DNA of 33,764 bases from Oscillospiraceae bacterium (GCA_015065385.1 SVQK01000055.1:1-33764); one strand, 5' to 3'. Shown: positions 1 through 9,622, counted from the first letter of the stretch. Program-made: numbers and translations. Notes: generated by a model from the letters alone, not told the origin.

Positions 1-2
1 AC

Positions 3-1514
3 GTGATCCGTCAGGAATCCGCCAACAACGATACGATCTTTGAGGTCGGGAAGGGCCAGAAGACCGATACCGGCTGGTGCTTCGAAGTTCCGCTGTCTCT
101 CGAAATGCTCGCCGACGACGCTTACCTGAAGGGCGGCGAGGAAGCGATTCCGGAACCCGGCATGCCCATCGGCGGCCTGTTCTGCTACCTCGACCACGAT
201 GAAGCCGGCTCCCTCGTCAACGCGTTCGGTACTTCCACCGACGAAGTGATGGGCTGGGACCCCGATGCTCACGGAATCACCTTCATGTTCGCCGAGAAGA
301 GCGACGCGGCGGCTGACGCCGATCCGAACGCTCCCGCGATCCTCTGGGACTTCAACTCCGACGGCGCTATGGATGCCAACATGGGCGCGAACTCCGGCGC
401 GAACGCCGTGAGCTGGACTGCCGATAAGGACGATGCCGGCAACGAGTACTATACCTTCACCGCTTCCGGCGCCGATCCGTACGTTTCCGTTGACCTCTCC
501 GCCGCCGACGTCTCCGACGTGGTTTGGGCGAAGGCCAGAGTGAAGAACGCGGGTCCCGCTACCGCCATCGAGCTGTTCGGACATACCAATGACCGCGGCC
601 TGACCGGTTCCGAGTGCACGCACATCAACGTCGGCACCGACGGAGAATGGCACACCTACATCATCTACATCCCCGACGAGAACGTCACCACCGTCAATGC
701 TTACAAGGATCCTCAGTACGCCATCACCGAACCCTACTGGGAAGGCACGGTTGACTGGATCCGCCTCGACCCGATGTGGCAGGAAGGCGATGACGGCAAC
801 GACGCGGGCGGCTCCATGAACGACGGCGATCAGATCATGATCGACTACATCGCGTTCTTCTCCAGCGAAGAGGCTGCGAAGGCCTTCCGTTCCGAGCAGG
901 ACAGCGAATATGTCCCGTCGAGCGGCTTTGCCACCGTTGAAGAGGCTGCTGACGGCAAGAACGTCGTCACCGCTTACGAATTCGTTTCCGGTACCAACGG
1001 CTTCGGCAGCGAAGGTCCGGAGAACCTCTGGGACGGCAACACCGGCACCAAGTTCTGCACCAACGAATTCCCGGCCGAATCCATCGTCAAGCTCGACGGC
1101 GTGTACAACGTCACCGGCTTCACCATGGCGACCGCGAACGACAACAAGGATTACAACGGCAGATCCCCGAACGCGTGGACCGTTTCCGTCTCCGCTGACG
1201 GCGAGAACTGGACCGAGCTTGCCAAGGGCGACGATACCTTCTTCGAAGAGACCAACTTCACCTACTACGTCGGCGACGCTGCCGCTGAAGGCGTTTCCTA
1301 TGTGAAGTTCAACGCGGAAGGAACCGCTTCCGGCACGTTCCAGGTTTCCGAGGTGACCCTGTTCGGCGACAAGACCGAAGAGGTTGTGGCTCCCGTGGAC
1401 GAAACCATGGACCAGAAGGCGGAATCCCCGAACACCTTTGACTTCGGTCTGACCGCCGCTGTGGCCGCCGTGATCTCCCTCGCCGGCTTTGCCGCTGCGA
1501 AGAAGAAGCACTGA
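3..1514 (+). CDS. Secreted surface protein with F5/8 type C (discoidin) domain and C-terminal anchor, 5' partial
   Basis: The reading frame is open to the left edge, so the GTG at position 3 is probably internal and the true start lies outside the window. The visible ~503 residues have an acidic, Asp/Gly/Ala-rich composition typical of exported proteins. Residues ~110-290 look like a beta-sandwich carbohydrate-binding module ending in an IDYIAFF-type strand. Residues ~320-457 read as a discoidin/F5-8 type C domain (NLWDGNTGTKFCTN, then WTVSVSADGENW). The last ~30 residues are SPNTFD, a hydrophobic stretch and AAKKKH, which is the layout of a sortase signal (motif, TM, positive tail) with a non-canonical LPXTG equivalent. 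Likely role: a cell-surface glycan-binding protein or the C-terminal part of a large surface glycosidase. The catalytic part, if any, is not in the window. Confidence 0.7.
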   Translation: MIRQESANNDTIFEVGKGQKTDTGWCFEVPLSLEMLADDAYLKGGEEAIPEPGMPIGGLFCYLDHDEAGSLVNAFGTSTDEVMGWDPDAHGITFMFAEKSDAAADADPNAPAILWDFNSDGAMDANMGANSGANAVSWTADKDDAGNEYYTFTASGADPYVSVDLSAADVSDVVWAKARVKNAGPATAIELFGHTNDRGLTGSECTHINVGTDGEWHTYIIYIPDENVTTVNAYKDPQYAITEPYWEGTVDWIRLDPMWQEGDDGNDAGGSMNDGDQIMIDYIAFFSSEEAAKAFRSEQDSEYVPSSGFATVEEAADGKNVVTAYEFVSGTNGFGSEGPENLWDGNTGTKFCTNEFPAESIVKLDGVYNVTGFTMATANDNKDYNGRSPNAWTVSVSADGENWTELAKGDDTFFEETNFTYYVGDAAAEGVSYVKFNAEGTASGTFQVSEVTLFGDKTEEVVAPVDETMDQKAESPNTFDFGLTAAVAAVISLAGFAAAKKKH

Positions 1515-1589
1515 GCGAAGACAGCAGTTCACACGGGATAGAGCGGATCCCCGCTGATTTTCCCGGACAGCTGAATCCGAACCCATAAG

Positions 1590-1626
1590 AAAGCCCCCTG
1601 TCGGAGTAAATCCGGCGGGGGGTTTT
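1590..1626. terminator. Bidirectional rho-independent terminator
   Basis: A GC-rich stem (CCCCC...GGGGG with inner GGA/TCC pairs) is flanked by A-rich sequence on the left and TTTT on the right. It lies between the convergent surface-protein and VanZ-like genes and can serve both strands. Confidence 0.75.
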
Positions 1627-1651
1627 GAACTGTCTTCAAATGATCAGCCTG

Positions 1652-2140
1652 TTACCGGTCCTGCTGTTTCCGCCTTCGGATCAGGGACGCGACCCCGGCG
1701 CAGAGCAGGACGCCCAGCAGAACGCCCGCCGAATCGATGCACATGTCCCGGAGCTCGCAGGATCGGCCCGGCACGAAGGACTGGTGGATCTCGTCGCTGA
1801 CGGCGTACAGCGCGCCGATGAGGAAGGAGAGCGGGATTTTGAGTCCGGACGCGGAAACGGTACGGGCAGCGGCGGAGAAGAGCAGCGCGCCGAGGATGGT
1901 ATAGATGGAGAAATGGGCGGTTTTCCGGACCCGAAAGCTGGCTTCTTCCTCAAGCTCGAATTGTTCGGTGGGGGACAGGCTCCCGTATTCCGGGTGGAAG
2001 AGGCTCAGATACGCGCGTACAAAGGGCGAGGAGGTCTCGGACGATTCAGACGCGGGCTGGGCCGAAAAGGAAAAGATGAGCGCCATCCAGAGCGCCGCCG
2101 CCGCCCAGCACAGGACAAGAAAAACTGTGGTTCGCTTCAT
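1652..2140 (-). CDS. VanZ-like family membrane protein
   Basis: This is a small integral membrane protein of 162 residues, the usual size for VanZ-like proteins. Family signatures are visible: SFSAQP after the first membrane segment (~residues 24-29), RKTAHFSIY (~72-80), and SDEIHQSFVPGR followed by D..D...G (~115-145). About four hydrophobic segments can be drawn. The start is set at the second ATG (MKRTT) because GGAGG at 2148-2152 sits just upstream; an ATG 18 bases earlier lies on the wrong side of that site. VanZ itself gives low-level teicoplanin resistance, but most VanZ-like proteins have no proven function, so no resistance role is claimed. It is a single-gene unit convergent with the surface protein. 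Confidence 0.85.
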   Translation of the reverse strand: MKRTTVFLVLCWAAAALWMALIFSFSAQPASESSETSSPFVRAYLSLFHPEYGSLSPTEQFELEEEASFRVRKTAHFSIYTILGALLFSAAARTVSASGLKIPLSFLIGALYAVSDEIHQSFVPGRSCELRDMCIDSAGVLLGVLLCAGVASLIRRRKQQDR

Positions 2141-2279
2141 GGGAGAACCTCCGTTCAAACGAGGAATGCCGCTCCGGAAAGTTCGGAAACCGGCGCGGAT
2201 CTATTGTATCATATGAACCGCGCTTTGTCCAGCAGAACATGAGACTCCGGAGGAAATTCGCGCGTCTCGGTCCGCCCTC

Positions 2280-2308
2280 TTGCGCCGGGGATCGGATTGT
2301 GCTACAAT
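2280..2308 (+). promoter_or_regulatory. Sigma-A-type promoter of the 2.3-2.6 kb non-coding region
   Basis: -35 TTGCGC (2280-2285), a 17-bp spacer and -10 TACAAT (2303-2308) predict a start near 2315, more than 300 bases before the heparinase start codon. Confidence 0.6.
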
Positions 2309-2401
2309 AAGGCCGGAATTCATCTGTAATACTATTCTCAGCCTAAAAAGCAAAACTTCATGGGTTTTGATCGCTCCATGTAGGGTGCGAACGGCCTCCT
2401 T

Positions 2402-2417
2402 GCTCAACTTGTTGAGC
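2402..2417 (+). repeat. CUUG-loop hairpin repeat, copy 1
   Basis: The 16-base sequence GCTCAACTTGTTGAGC has six self-complementary base pairs around a CTTG loop. It is identical to the copy at 2537-2552. Confidence 0.75.
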
Positions 2418-2536
2418 GGGTGAGCATCGCGTGCGATAACTCTGATAAGGTTGGATGGCTATATGGGTGTGCCGAAGCCTCAGCTTCACTTTACGGGTAC
2501 AGCCAAACCTCTTTCCCTTTTTGAGAGTTCTTTGCA

Positions 2537-2552
2537 GCTCAACTTGTTGAGC
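2537..2552 (+). repeat. CUUG-loop hairpin repeat, copy 2
   Basis: Exact second copy of the 16-base hairpin found at 2402-2417, lying downstream of the AACTCT/AGAGTT helix. Confidence 0.75.
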
Positions 2553-2627
2553 AAGCTTTCATCCGAAAGAAAGCCGCGTTTCCCTTTTAGCTTGAGATTA
2601 GTATAAATCATCACGGAGGAATCAGTC

Positions 2628-4511
2628 ATGCCGAAGCTCTTTGGACAAATCCGCGCGGATGAGGTGATCGCGTCCCCGGAAGAGGCCCGTCTGTTCGCCG
2701 ATCTGCCGCTCGATCCCGCCGCGCTTGCCTCTGCCGCGAAGGAGGGCGGGGTGATCGAACAGGCGGAAAAGCTGCTCGGGCATCCCGTTCCCGGACTTCC
2801 CGCCTCCCTTTACATGTGCTTTTACCGGACCGGCAACCGCGCGGACTACGAAGGCCCGTATTTCAGACGCCGCGACTCCATGCTCACCCTCCTCATGGCC
2901 GAGCTGGCGGAGGGTAAGGGACGCTTCACCGACGCGCTGACGGATCATGTGTGGGCGATCTGCGAGGAGAGCACATGGGTCATCCCCGCCCACAACGCCC
3001 CCTGTCACGGGAATCCGATCAACTGCCTGCCGGACTCCTTCGATCTCGGCGAGAACGACGACATGCGCCACATCGACCTGTTTTCCGCCGCGACCGGAGC
3101 TGCGATGACGTGGGTCTGGCTCTTAGGGCGGGATATCCTCGACGCCGTGACGCCCGTGATCCGCCGCCGGATCCGTTCCCTGATCGAAAAGCGGATCTTT
3201 CACCCCTACTATGAGGTATTCGGGGAGAACAACTGGTGGATGGGAGAGGAAGGTCAGCGGCTCAACAACTGGACGCCGTGGATCGTGTCGAACGTCCTCA
3301 CCGCCGTGCTGATCCTCGAGGAGGACAAGGACCGCAGAACCCGCGCGCTTGAGCGTTCCATGACCTTCCTCGACCGGTTCACGGCGGACTATCCCGCGGA
3401 CGGCGGATGCGACGAAGGGCCGGGATACTGGGGCGTGGCGGGGGCGTCCTATTTCGACAGCCTCGAGCTGATCCGTGATCTGACGGCGGGAAAGGTGGAC
3501 ATGACCGGTGATCCGTTTGTGAAGCGGATGTGCGAATACATCGCCGATTTCCGGCTGGACAGGGGCGTATGGGCCAATTTCGCCGATGCCTCCCATCGGG
3601 TCTCGCCGGACGCCGCGCTTGTTGCCCGAATGGCACGCCTGACCGGATCGGACAAGCTGGCGGCTCTGGCGGCGGAGTGCGCGCAGGGGGCCGTCTTCAA
3701 CAGATGGGTTCCCTCAAACACCTCGTACCGCTCCGTCCGGGATCTCATGGAGCCGTATCCGGTGAAGAAGAGCGGAGGCAGAGCGGCGGACAAAGGGCAG
3801 ATTTTCTATCCCGATCTCGGCGTGATGATCGCAAAAGAGTCGGGCATGGCTTTGGCGGCAAAGGGCGGGAACAACGCGGAGAGCCACAACCACAACGACG
3901 TGGGCTCGTTCATCCTCTGGGCGGGCGGCTCCCCCGTCTTTGTCGATCCCGGTGTGGGTCAGTACACGAGGGACACCTTCTCCTCGAAGCGATACACCCT
4001 CTGGACCATGCGCTCGACGTATCACAACCTCCCCGCGTTCCGCAGAGCAGAGGCTGACGGCCAAGGGGAATGGATCGAGCAGAAGCCTGGCGGGCAGTAC
4101 GCGGCGAGGATCCTGTCGTGCGAAAACGGGATCCTTGAAACCGACCTGAAGGACGCCTATCCTCCCGAAGCCGGGTTGAAGACTTACGTCCGGCGGGTCG
4201 GACTGGACGCGGAGGGCTTCTTCTGCGAGGATCGGATCGAGTTCGACGGGGAGGGCGAGGCTTCGTTTTCCCTCATGAGCCGGGAAGAATGGGATCCGAC
4301 CGGCGCGTCCTGCGCGTACCGGCTCGGCGGTTCGAAGACGGTAATCCGTACGGATCCCGGGCTGACGATTACGCAGGAGCATGTTCCGCTCGAATCCAAG
4401 CTGAGCCGGGAATGGGGGACGGACTCCCTCGTGCGCGCGCGTCTGACGTCGGAGCCGTTCGAAAACAAGACCTTCCTGCTGCGCGTTTCGACCGGAAAAG
4501 ACCGCGGATAA
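2628..4511 (+). CDS. Heparinase II/III family protein (polysaccharide lyase-like)
   Basis: The 627-residue protein has the two-part layout of heparinase II/III-like lyases. The N-terminal ~380 residues are helix-rich with many Trp/Tyr (NNWWMGEEGQRLNNW, a typical alpha/alpha-toroid stretch). A beta-sandwich half carries the family signature NAESHNHNDVGSF; His420 and His422 belong to this conserved metal/catalytic site region. The family cleaves acidic polysaccharides (heparin, heparan, alginate and others) by beta-elimination. The substrate cannot be read from sequence. No signal peptide is visible, so it probably acts on imported oligosaccharides in the cytoplasm. The start ATG is preceded by GGAGGAA at about 2615-2621. 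The gene stands alone after the candidate RNA, and a terminator follows. Confidence 0.85.
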   Translation: MPKLFGQIRADEVIASPEEARLFADLPLDPAALASAAKEGGVIEQAEKLLGHPVPGLPASLYMCFYRTGNRADYEGPYFRRRDSMLTLLMAELAEGKGRFTDALTDHVWAICEESTWVIPAHNAPCHGNPINCLPDSFDLGENDDMRHIDLFSAATGAAMTWVWLLGRDILDAVTPVIRRRIRSLIEKRIFHPYYEVFGENNWWMGEEGQRLNNWTPWIVSNVLTAVLILEEDKDRRTRALERSMTFLDRFTADYPADGGCDEGPGYWGVAGASYFDSLELIRDLTAGKVDMTGDPFVKRMCEYIADFRLDRGVWANFADASHRVSPDAALVARMARLTGSDKLAALAAECAQGAVFNRWVPSNTSYRSVRDLMEPYPVKKSGGRAADKGQIFYPDLGVMIAKESGMALAAKGGNNAESHNHNDVGSFILWAGGSPVFVDPGVGQYTRDTFSSKRYTLWTMRSTYHNLPAFRRAEADGQGEWIEQKPGGQYAARILSCENGILETDLKDAYPPEAGLKTYVRRVGLDAEGFFCEDRIEFDGEGEASFSLMSREEWDPTGASCAYRLGGSKTVIRTDPGLTITQEHVPLESKLSREWGTDSLVRARLTSEPFENKTFLLRVSTGKDRG

Positions 4512-4524
4512 GCGGATCCTGCGG

Positions 4525-4568
4525 CAAAAAAGAAAGGGCGGAGCCTGTCGAAGGTTCCGTCCTTTTTT
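4525..4568. terminator. Bidirectional rho-independent terminator
   Basis: The stem AAAGG-GGA-CC / GG-TCC-CCTTT has a short loop, with an A-tract on its left and TTTTTT on its right. It serves the convergent heparinase gene and the small membrane protein gene. Confidence 0.8.
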
Positions 4569-4581
4569 AAGATGCGCGGGT

Positions 4582-4842
4582 TTATTCCTCCGCCGCTGTC
4601 TCGGGGGCGTCCTGCTTCCGCTGTTCCGACGTCAGAGCGATGAAGCATCCGACGCCGCAGACCAGCAGGACAAAGCCGGCCGCGAGCAGGGCGATGGCCG
4701 GAAGACTCAGCAGAGCGGCGGCGAGAAGAGCGCGTCCGGCCCGGAACGCCAGCATGAAGAAAATCTTGCCGGCTCCGTAGATCACAAGGCCGCCGATCGT
4801 GAGCAGCATCGCCGCAGCGTACAGTTTGCGCAGTTTTTCCAT
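4582..4842 (-). CDS. Small two-TM membrane protein, function unknown
   Basis: The 86-residue protein is not recognised as a named family. It has a positively charged N-terminus (MEKLRKLY), hydrophobic segments at ~8-33 and ~38-70, and an acidic hydrophilic tail (QDAPETAAEE), giving a hairpin membrane topology. The start is supported by GGAGG (complement of 4851-4855) eight bases upstream of the ATG. It begins 57 bases after the araD stop on the same strand and is probably the last gene of the aminotransferase-obgE-araD run, ending at the shared terminator. No role can be inferred beyond membrane location. Confidence 0.65.
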   Translation of the reverse strand: MEKLRKLYAAAMLLTIGGLVIYGAGKIFFMLAFRAGRALLAAALLSLPAIALLAAGFVLLVCGVGCFIALTSEQRKQDAPETAAEE

Positions 4843-4899
4843 GGGAAAGCCCTCCGATTGTCCGTCCGGGCGGTCATGATACGACCGGAATGATCCCGG

Positions 4900-5607
4900 T
4901 TATTTCTTTTGTCCGTAATAGGCGTTCGGGCCGTGCTTGCGGTCGAAATGCTTGTGCAGGAGCACGTTGTCCATGTTCGAAAGGCGATCCGAAGCCGCCA
5001 GCAGCTCCGTGTGGAACGCCATGTCCGCCACAGCCTCCAGCGTCATCGCGCACTCTACCGAGTCCATGGGATCCTTCCCCCATGTGAAGGGCCCGTGGGA
5101 GCGGACGAGGACGGCGGGGATGTGCATGGGATCGAGGTTCAGCGACTCAAAGGTCTCGCAGATCACCCGGCCCGTTTCCAGCTCGTATTCGCCCCGGATC
5201 TCCTCCTCGGTCATGGCTCTGGTGCAGGGGATCTCGCCGCCGAAGTGGTCCGCGTGCGTCGTTCCGTACGGGCGGATGCCGCGGCCTGCCTGCGCGTAGA
5301 TGGTGGCCCATGTGGAATGGGTGTGCGTGATCCCGCCGACTGCGGGGAACCGGCGGTAGAGCTCGAGATGGGTGGGGGTGTCGGAGGAGGGATTGAGCGT
5401 TCCCTCCACGCGCGCGCCGGTCTCCAGATCCACCACGGGGAACAGCTCCGGGGAAAGCTCGTCGTATTCCACGCCCGAGGGCTTGATGACGACAAGGCCG
5501 CGCTCCTGGTCGATTCCGGACACGTTGCCCCATGTGAAAATGGCCAGCTTCCACGCGGGGATCTTCATGCAGGCTTCGTAAACCTGCTGTTTCAGTTCTT
5601 CCAGCAT
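4900..5607 (-). CDS. araD: L-ribulose-5-phosphate 4-epimerase
   Basis: The enzyme interconverts L-ribulose 5-phosphate and D-xylulose 5-phosphate, linking arabinose use to the pentose phosphate pathway. The 235 residues match the family length (~231). The class II aldolase-type signatures are intact: TWGNVSG (25-31), KPSG (42-45), SSDTPTH (74-80), zinc ligands His95 and His97 in THTHS, third ligand His171 in RSHGPF, catalytic-type Asp120 and a C-terminal AYYGQ. The start follows AGGAG with five bases spacing, only 12 bases after the obgE stop, so it is very probably co-transcribed with obgE. The kinase partner araB lies about 13 kb away; no araA isomerase or arabinose transporter is in the window. 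UlaF/SgbE-type paralogues catalyse the same reaction and cannot be fully excluded. Confidence 0.92.
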   Translation of the reverse strand: MLEELKQQVYEACMKIPAWKLAIFTWGNVSGIDQERGLVVIKPSGVEYDELSPELFPVVDLETGARVEGTLNPSSDTPTHLELYRRFPAVGGITHTHSTWATIYAQAGRGIRPYGTTHADHFGGEIPCTRAMTEEEIRGEYELETGRVICETFESLNLDPMHIPAVLVRSHGPFTWGKDPMDSVECAMTLEAVADMAFHTELLAASDRLSNMDNVLLHKHFDRKHGPNAYYGQKK

Positions 5608-5619
5608 AATGACTCCTGA

Positions 5620-6939
<1,320 letters not shown>

Positions 6940-6974
6940 TCAGTCCTCGTGCGGCCCGGCTGGATCCGGTTTCC

Positions 6975-8165
6975 TCAGGCGAACATCTCCCGGGCCAGAT
7001 CGGAGAGGATGCCGATGCCCCGGACGATGTCCTCGTCGGAGGGGGTAGAATAGTTGAGGCGGAAGGAATCGGAGGGCGCTTCGGTGTCGCAGTTGAACGC
7101 GGTCCCGGGAACCACGGCGACCTTCCGCTCGAGCGCCTTCTTTACAAAGTCCGCGGAGCTCACGCCGCCGGGCAGGGTGCACCAGAGAAAGAGACCGCCC
7201 TCGGGACGGGTGTACTTCACGCACTTCGGCATGTGCGCGTCAAGTTCCGAGAGCATCAGGCCGGCCTTCTTGGCGTAGATCTTCCGGATCTCGACGATGT
7301 GGGCGTCCAGATCCCGCTCCGTCATGTAGCGATAGCAGAGCATCTGGAAGAAGATGTTGGTATGAACGTCCTCCACCTGCTTGGCCACGACCATTTTCTG
7401 AATGACGGGAGCCGGGCCGCAGGCGTAGCCGATGCGCATGCCCGCGGAGAGGATCTTCGAGAAGGAGGAGCAGTACATGACCAGCCCGTCCTCGTCGAAG
7501 GACTTGTAGGTGGGAACCTCCTCCCCGGCAAACCGAAGCTCGCCGTAGGGGTTGTCCTCGAAGATCAGGACGCCGTACTTTTTTGCCAGCGCGTAGACGG
7601 CCTTCCGGTTTTCGAGCGTGGAGGTGACGCCCGCCGGATTCTGGAAGGTGGGGATCAGATAGAGCATCTTGACGTTCGGCGTCGTGCGGAGGACTTCTTC
7701 CAGCCCCTCGGGATCGATGCCGTCGTCCTTCAGGGGAACGCCCACGGTCTTCGCGCCGTTGGAGCGGAAGGCGTTCAGCGCGCCGATGAAGGAGGGATTT
7801 TCGCAGACCACCACGTCCCCTTCGTTGCACATGACCTTGCAGCAGAGCTCCACCGCCTGATTGCCGCCGGTGGTGACGATGGTCTCGTCAAAGTCCCGCC
7901 CGATGCCGAACTTTTCCGCCATGCGCTTCCGGATCGCCTCGCGGAACGGGGGATAGCCCTCGGTCACGGAGTATTGGAGGGCGGCGGTGGACTGGTTGGC
8001 GAAGATGTCGGCGGACAGCGCGGCCAGATCCTCCACGGGGAAGGACAGCGGGGAGGGGTTGCCCGCCGCGAAGCTGATGATCGAGGGATCGGTGAGGGAT
8101 TTGAAGATCTCCCGGATCGCGGAAGGCTTCAGCGCGGCGAGCTTGTTCGAGATTTTGTATTCCAT
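6975..8165 (-). CDS. PLP-dependent class I/II aminotransferase (MocR/LysN-like)
   Basis: The protein is a fold-type I aminotransferase of 396 residues from the chosen ATG. Visible signatures are FAAGNPSP near the N-terminus (~32-39), GGNQAVEL in the cofactor-binding stretch (~100-107), FQNPAGV (~174-180), EDNPYGELRF (~203-212, aspartate to the pyridine ring) and SSFSKILSAGMRIGY with the PLP lysine at 237. This is the subgroup annotated as 2-aminoadipate or branched-chain/aromatic aminotransferase, without the MocR DNA-binding domain. The substrate is not determinable. The frame stays open 77 codons further upstream, but the start MEYKISNKL has a GAGGT site and lies just downstream of a good promoter, so the longer start is rejected. 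First gene of the leftward operon. Confidence 0.85.
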   Translation of the reverse strand: MEYKISNKLAALKPSAIREIFKSLTDPSIISFAAGNPSPLSFPVEDLAALSADIFANQSTAALQYSVTEGYPPFREAIRKRMAEKFGIGRDFDETIVTTGGNQAVELCCKVMCNEGDVVVCENPSFIGALNAFRSNGAKTVGVPLKDDGIDPEGLEEVLRTTPNVKMLYLIPTFQNPAGVTSTLENRKAVYALAKKYGVLIFEDNPYGELRFAGEEVPTYKSFDEDGLVMYCSSFSKILSAGMRIGYACGPAPVIQKMVVAKQVEDVHTNIFFQMLCYRYMTERDLDAHIVEIRKIYAKKAGLMLSELDAHMPKCVKYTRPEGGLFLWCTLPGGVSSADFVKKALERKVAVVPGTAFNCDTEAPSDSFRLNYSTPSDEDIVRGIGILSDLAREMFA

Positions 8166-8203
8166 ACGGCGGATACCTCGTGAAAAAACAGTTTTACCCG
8201 TAC

Positions 8204-8232
8204 ATTTTACCATAGAATCCCGATAAAAACAA
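8204..8232 (-). promoter_or_regulatory. Promoter of the aminotransferase-obgE-araD operon
   Basis: On the minus strand, -35 TTGTTT (complement of 8227-8232), a 17-bp spacer and -10 TAAAAT (complement of 8204-8209). It is divergent from the hisS promoter. Confidence 0.7.
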
Positions 8233-8262
8233 GGGAATGGGGGAAGTTTTTTTCTCCGGTGC

Positions 8263-8291
8263 TTGAAATCCGCCGCGGGCTTTGGTATAAT
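8263..8291 (+). promoter_or_regulatory. Promoter of hisS
   Basis: -35 TTGAAA (8263-8268), a 17-bp spacer and -10 TATAAT (8286-8291). The leader to the hisS ATG is short (~60 bases) and has no T-box signature. Confidence 0.85.
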
Positions 8292-8355
8292 AGCTTGATG
8301 AACAAGACCCGGCAGGACCGGGGAGAACGAAAAGACCGGAGAATCAGACGAGGAT

Positions 8356-9621
8356 ATGGAAAAAATCGCAAAGCCGCGCGGCACCATGGACGTCATGGCC
8401 CCCGACGTATTCGCGTGGAACTATATAGAAAAGACCGTTCGTCAGACGGCGGAAAACTTCGGGTTCACCGAGATCCGCACTCCTATGTTCGAGGAGATCG
8501 GACTGTTCAAGCGGGGTGTGGGGGAGACCACGGACGTTGTGCAGAAGGAGATGTATTCCTTCACCGACAAGGACGGGACCGTGTACGCGCTCCGTCCCGA
8601 GGGAACCGCCTCCGTGGTCCGCGCCATCATCGAGAACGGAAAGGCGACGGACACCCTTCCGCTCAAATATTTTTACGTCATTAACTGCTTCCGCTACGAG
8701 AAGCCCGAGGCCGGGAGAAGCCGCGAGTTCGTCCAGTTCGGAACGGAGATGTTCGGCGCGCCCGGAGCCGGAGCGGATTTCACGATCATCTCTCTGGCAG
8801 ACGCCGTGATCCGCAAGCTCGGACTCTCGAACGTCCGCCTGCACATCAATTCGATCGGCTGTCCGGAATGCCGCCCGAAGTACCGTCAGGCGCTGGTGGA
8901 ATACCTCAGGGCCAACCGGGATCAGCTCTGCGAGACCTGCCTCGACCGGATGGAGACCAATCCGCTCCGGGTGCTGGACTGCAAGAACGACTCCTGCAAG
9001 AAGGTGGCCCAGGGCGCGCCGAGGACGGTGGATCACCTGTGTGACGACTGCCGGGCGCACCTCGACGAGCTGAAAGCCTATCTCGACGCCTGCGGGATCG
9101 GGTACGTCATCGATCCGCACATCGTCCGCGGACTGGACTACTACACCCGCACCGTCTTCGAGTTCATCGCCGAAGGGATCGGATCCCAGAGCACGGTCTG
9201 CGGCGGAGGGCGGTACGACGGGCTCATGGAGGAGCTGGGCGGTCCGAAGATGGCCGGGATCGGCTTCGGCATGGGCATCACCCGCCTGATCCTCGCCATG
9301 AAGCAGAACGGCGTCGAAATCCCCGCGCTGGCCGTTCCCGAGCTGTACATCGCCGCCATGGGGAAGGAGGCCTCCGTCCGCGCCGCCGGGATCGTCAAGG
9401 AGCTGCGGGACCGGGGCATCAACGCGGATTCCGACATCATGGGCCGCTCCCTCAAGGCGCAGATGAAGTACGCCGACAAGACCGCCGCCCGGTTCGTGCT
9501 GATCCTCGGGGACTCCGAGATCGAATCCGGACGAGCCGTGATCAAGGAAATGGCCACCAGCGAACAGACGGAGGTCGCGCTCGACGAAATCGGGGCGTTC
9601 CTCGACGGAAAGAGAGCCTGA
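8356..9621 (+). CDS. hisS: Histidyl-tRNA synthetase
   Basis: This class II synthetase charges tRNA-His in the cytoplasm. At 421 residues it matches the bacterial HisRS length. Motifs are KPRGTMDV at the N-terminus, RPEGTASVVRA (80-90), FRYEKPEAGRSREF (~112-125, motif 2), the histidine-binding RGLDYYTRT (258-266), CGGGRYDGL and motif 3-like GFGMGITRL, then an anticodon-binding domain. Eight cysteines fall in pairs at 169/172, 192/195, 209/214 and 229/232 within the insertion domain, an arrangement seen in some Firmicutes HisRS that may bind a metal. The ATG follows a GAGG site. The next gene starts one base after the stop, so translation is probably coupled. Confidence 0.96.
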   Translation: MEKIAKPRGTMDVMAPDVFAWNYIEKTVRQTAENFGFTEIRTPMFEEIGLFKRGVGETTDVVQKEMYSFTDKDGTVYALRPEGTASVVRAIIENGKATDTLPLKYFYVINCFRYEKPEAGRSREFVQFGTEMFGAPGAGADFTIISLADAVIRKLGLSNVRLHINSIGCPECRPKYRQALVEYLRANRDQLCETCLDRMETNPLRVLDCKNDSCKKVAQGAPRTVDHLCDDCRAHLDELKAYLDACGIGYVIDPHIVRGLDYYTRTVFEFIAEGIGSQSTVCGGGRYDGLMEELGGPKMAGIGFGMGITRLILAMKQNGVEIPALAVPELYIAAMGKEASVRAAGIVKELRDRGINADSDIMGRSLKAQMKYADKTAARFVLILGDSEIESGRAVIKEMATSEQTEVALDEIGAFLDGKRA

Positions 9622-9622
9622 G

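Larger units (their letters stand above)
2315..2590 (+). ncRNA. Candidate structured non-coding RNA (possibly raiA-motif-like)
   Basis: No convincing gene lies between the VanZ-like gene and the heparinase, but the stretch has a promoter and a dense set of nested pairings. CATGG/CCATG closes a hairpin at 2359-2380. AACTCT (2438-2443) pairs with AGAGTT (2524-2529), enclosing AGGTT (2448-2452)/AACCT (2506-2510), then GGCT (2457-2460)/AGCC (2501-2504), then the hairpin GAAGC-CTCA-GCTTC (2474-2487). Two identical 16-base hairpins with a CUUG loop (GCTCAACTTGTTGAGC) lie at 2402-2417 and 2537-2552, one inside and one outside the enclosing helix. Length, architecture and phylum suggest a class such as the raiA-motif RNA, but this is recalled and unverified. 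It could instead be a long 5' leader of the heparinase gene. The 3' end is a guess; no strong terminator is visible. Confidence 0.5.

Noticed and set aside
1652..2140. Glycopeptide-resistance gene vanZ proper
   Set aside because: No vanA/H/X or VanRS genes are near, and most VanZ-like proteins in Clostridia are unrelated to a resistance cluster.
8292..8355. T-box riboswitch in front of hisS (also considered before aspS and trpS)
   Set aside because: Leaders are too short and lack the T-box AGGGTGG-type sequence and the antiterminator/terminator pair.
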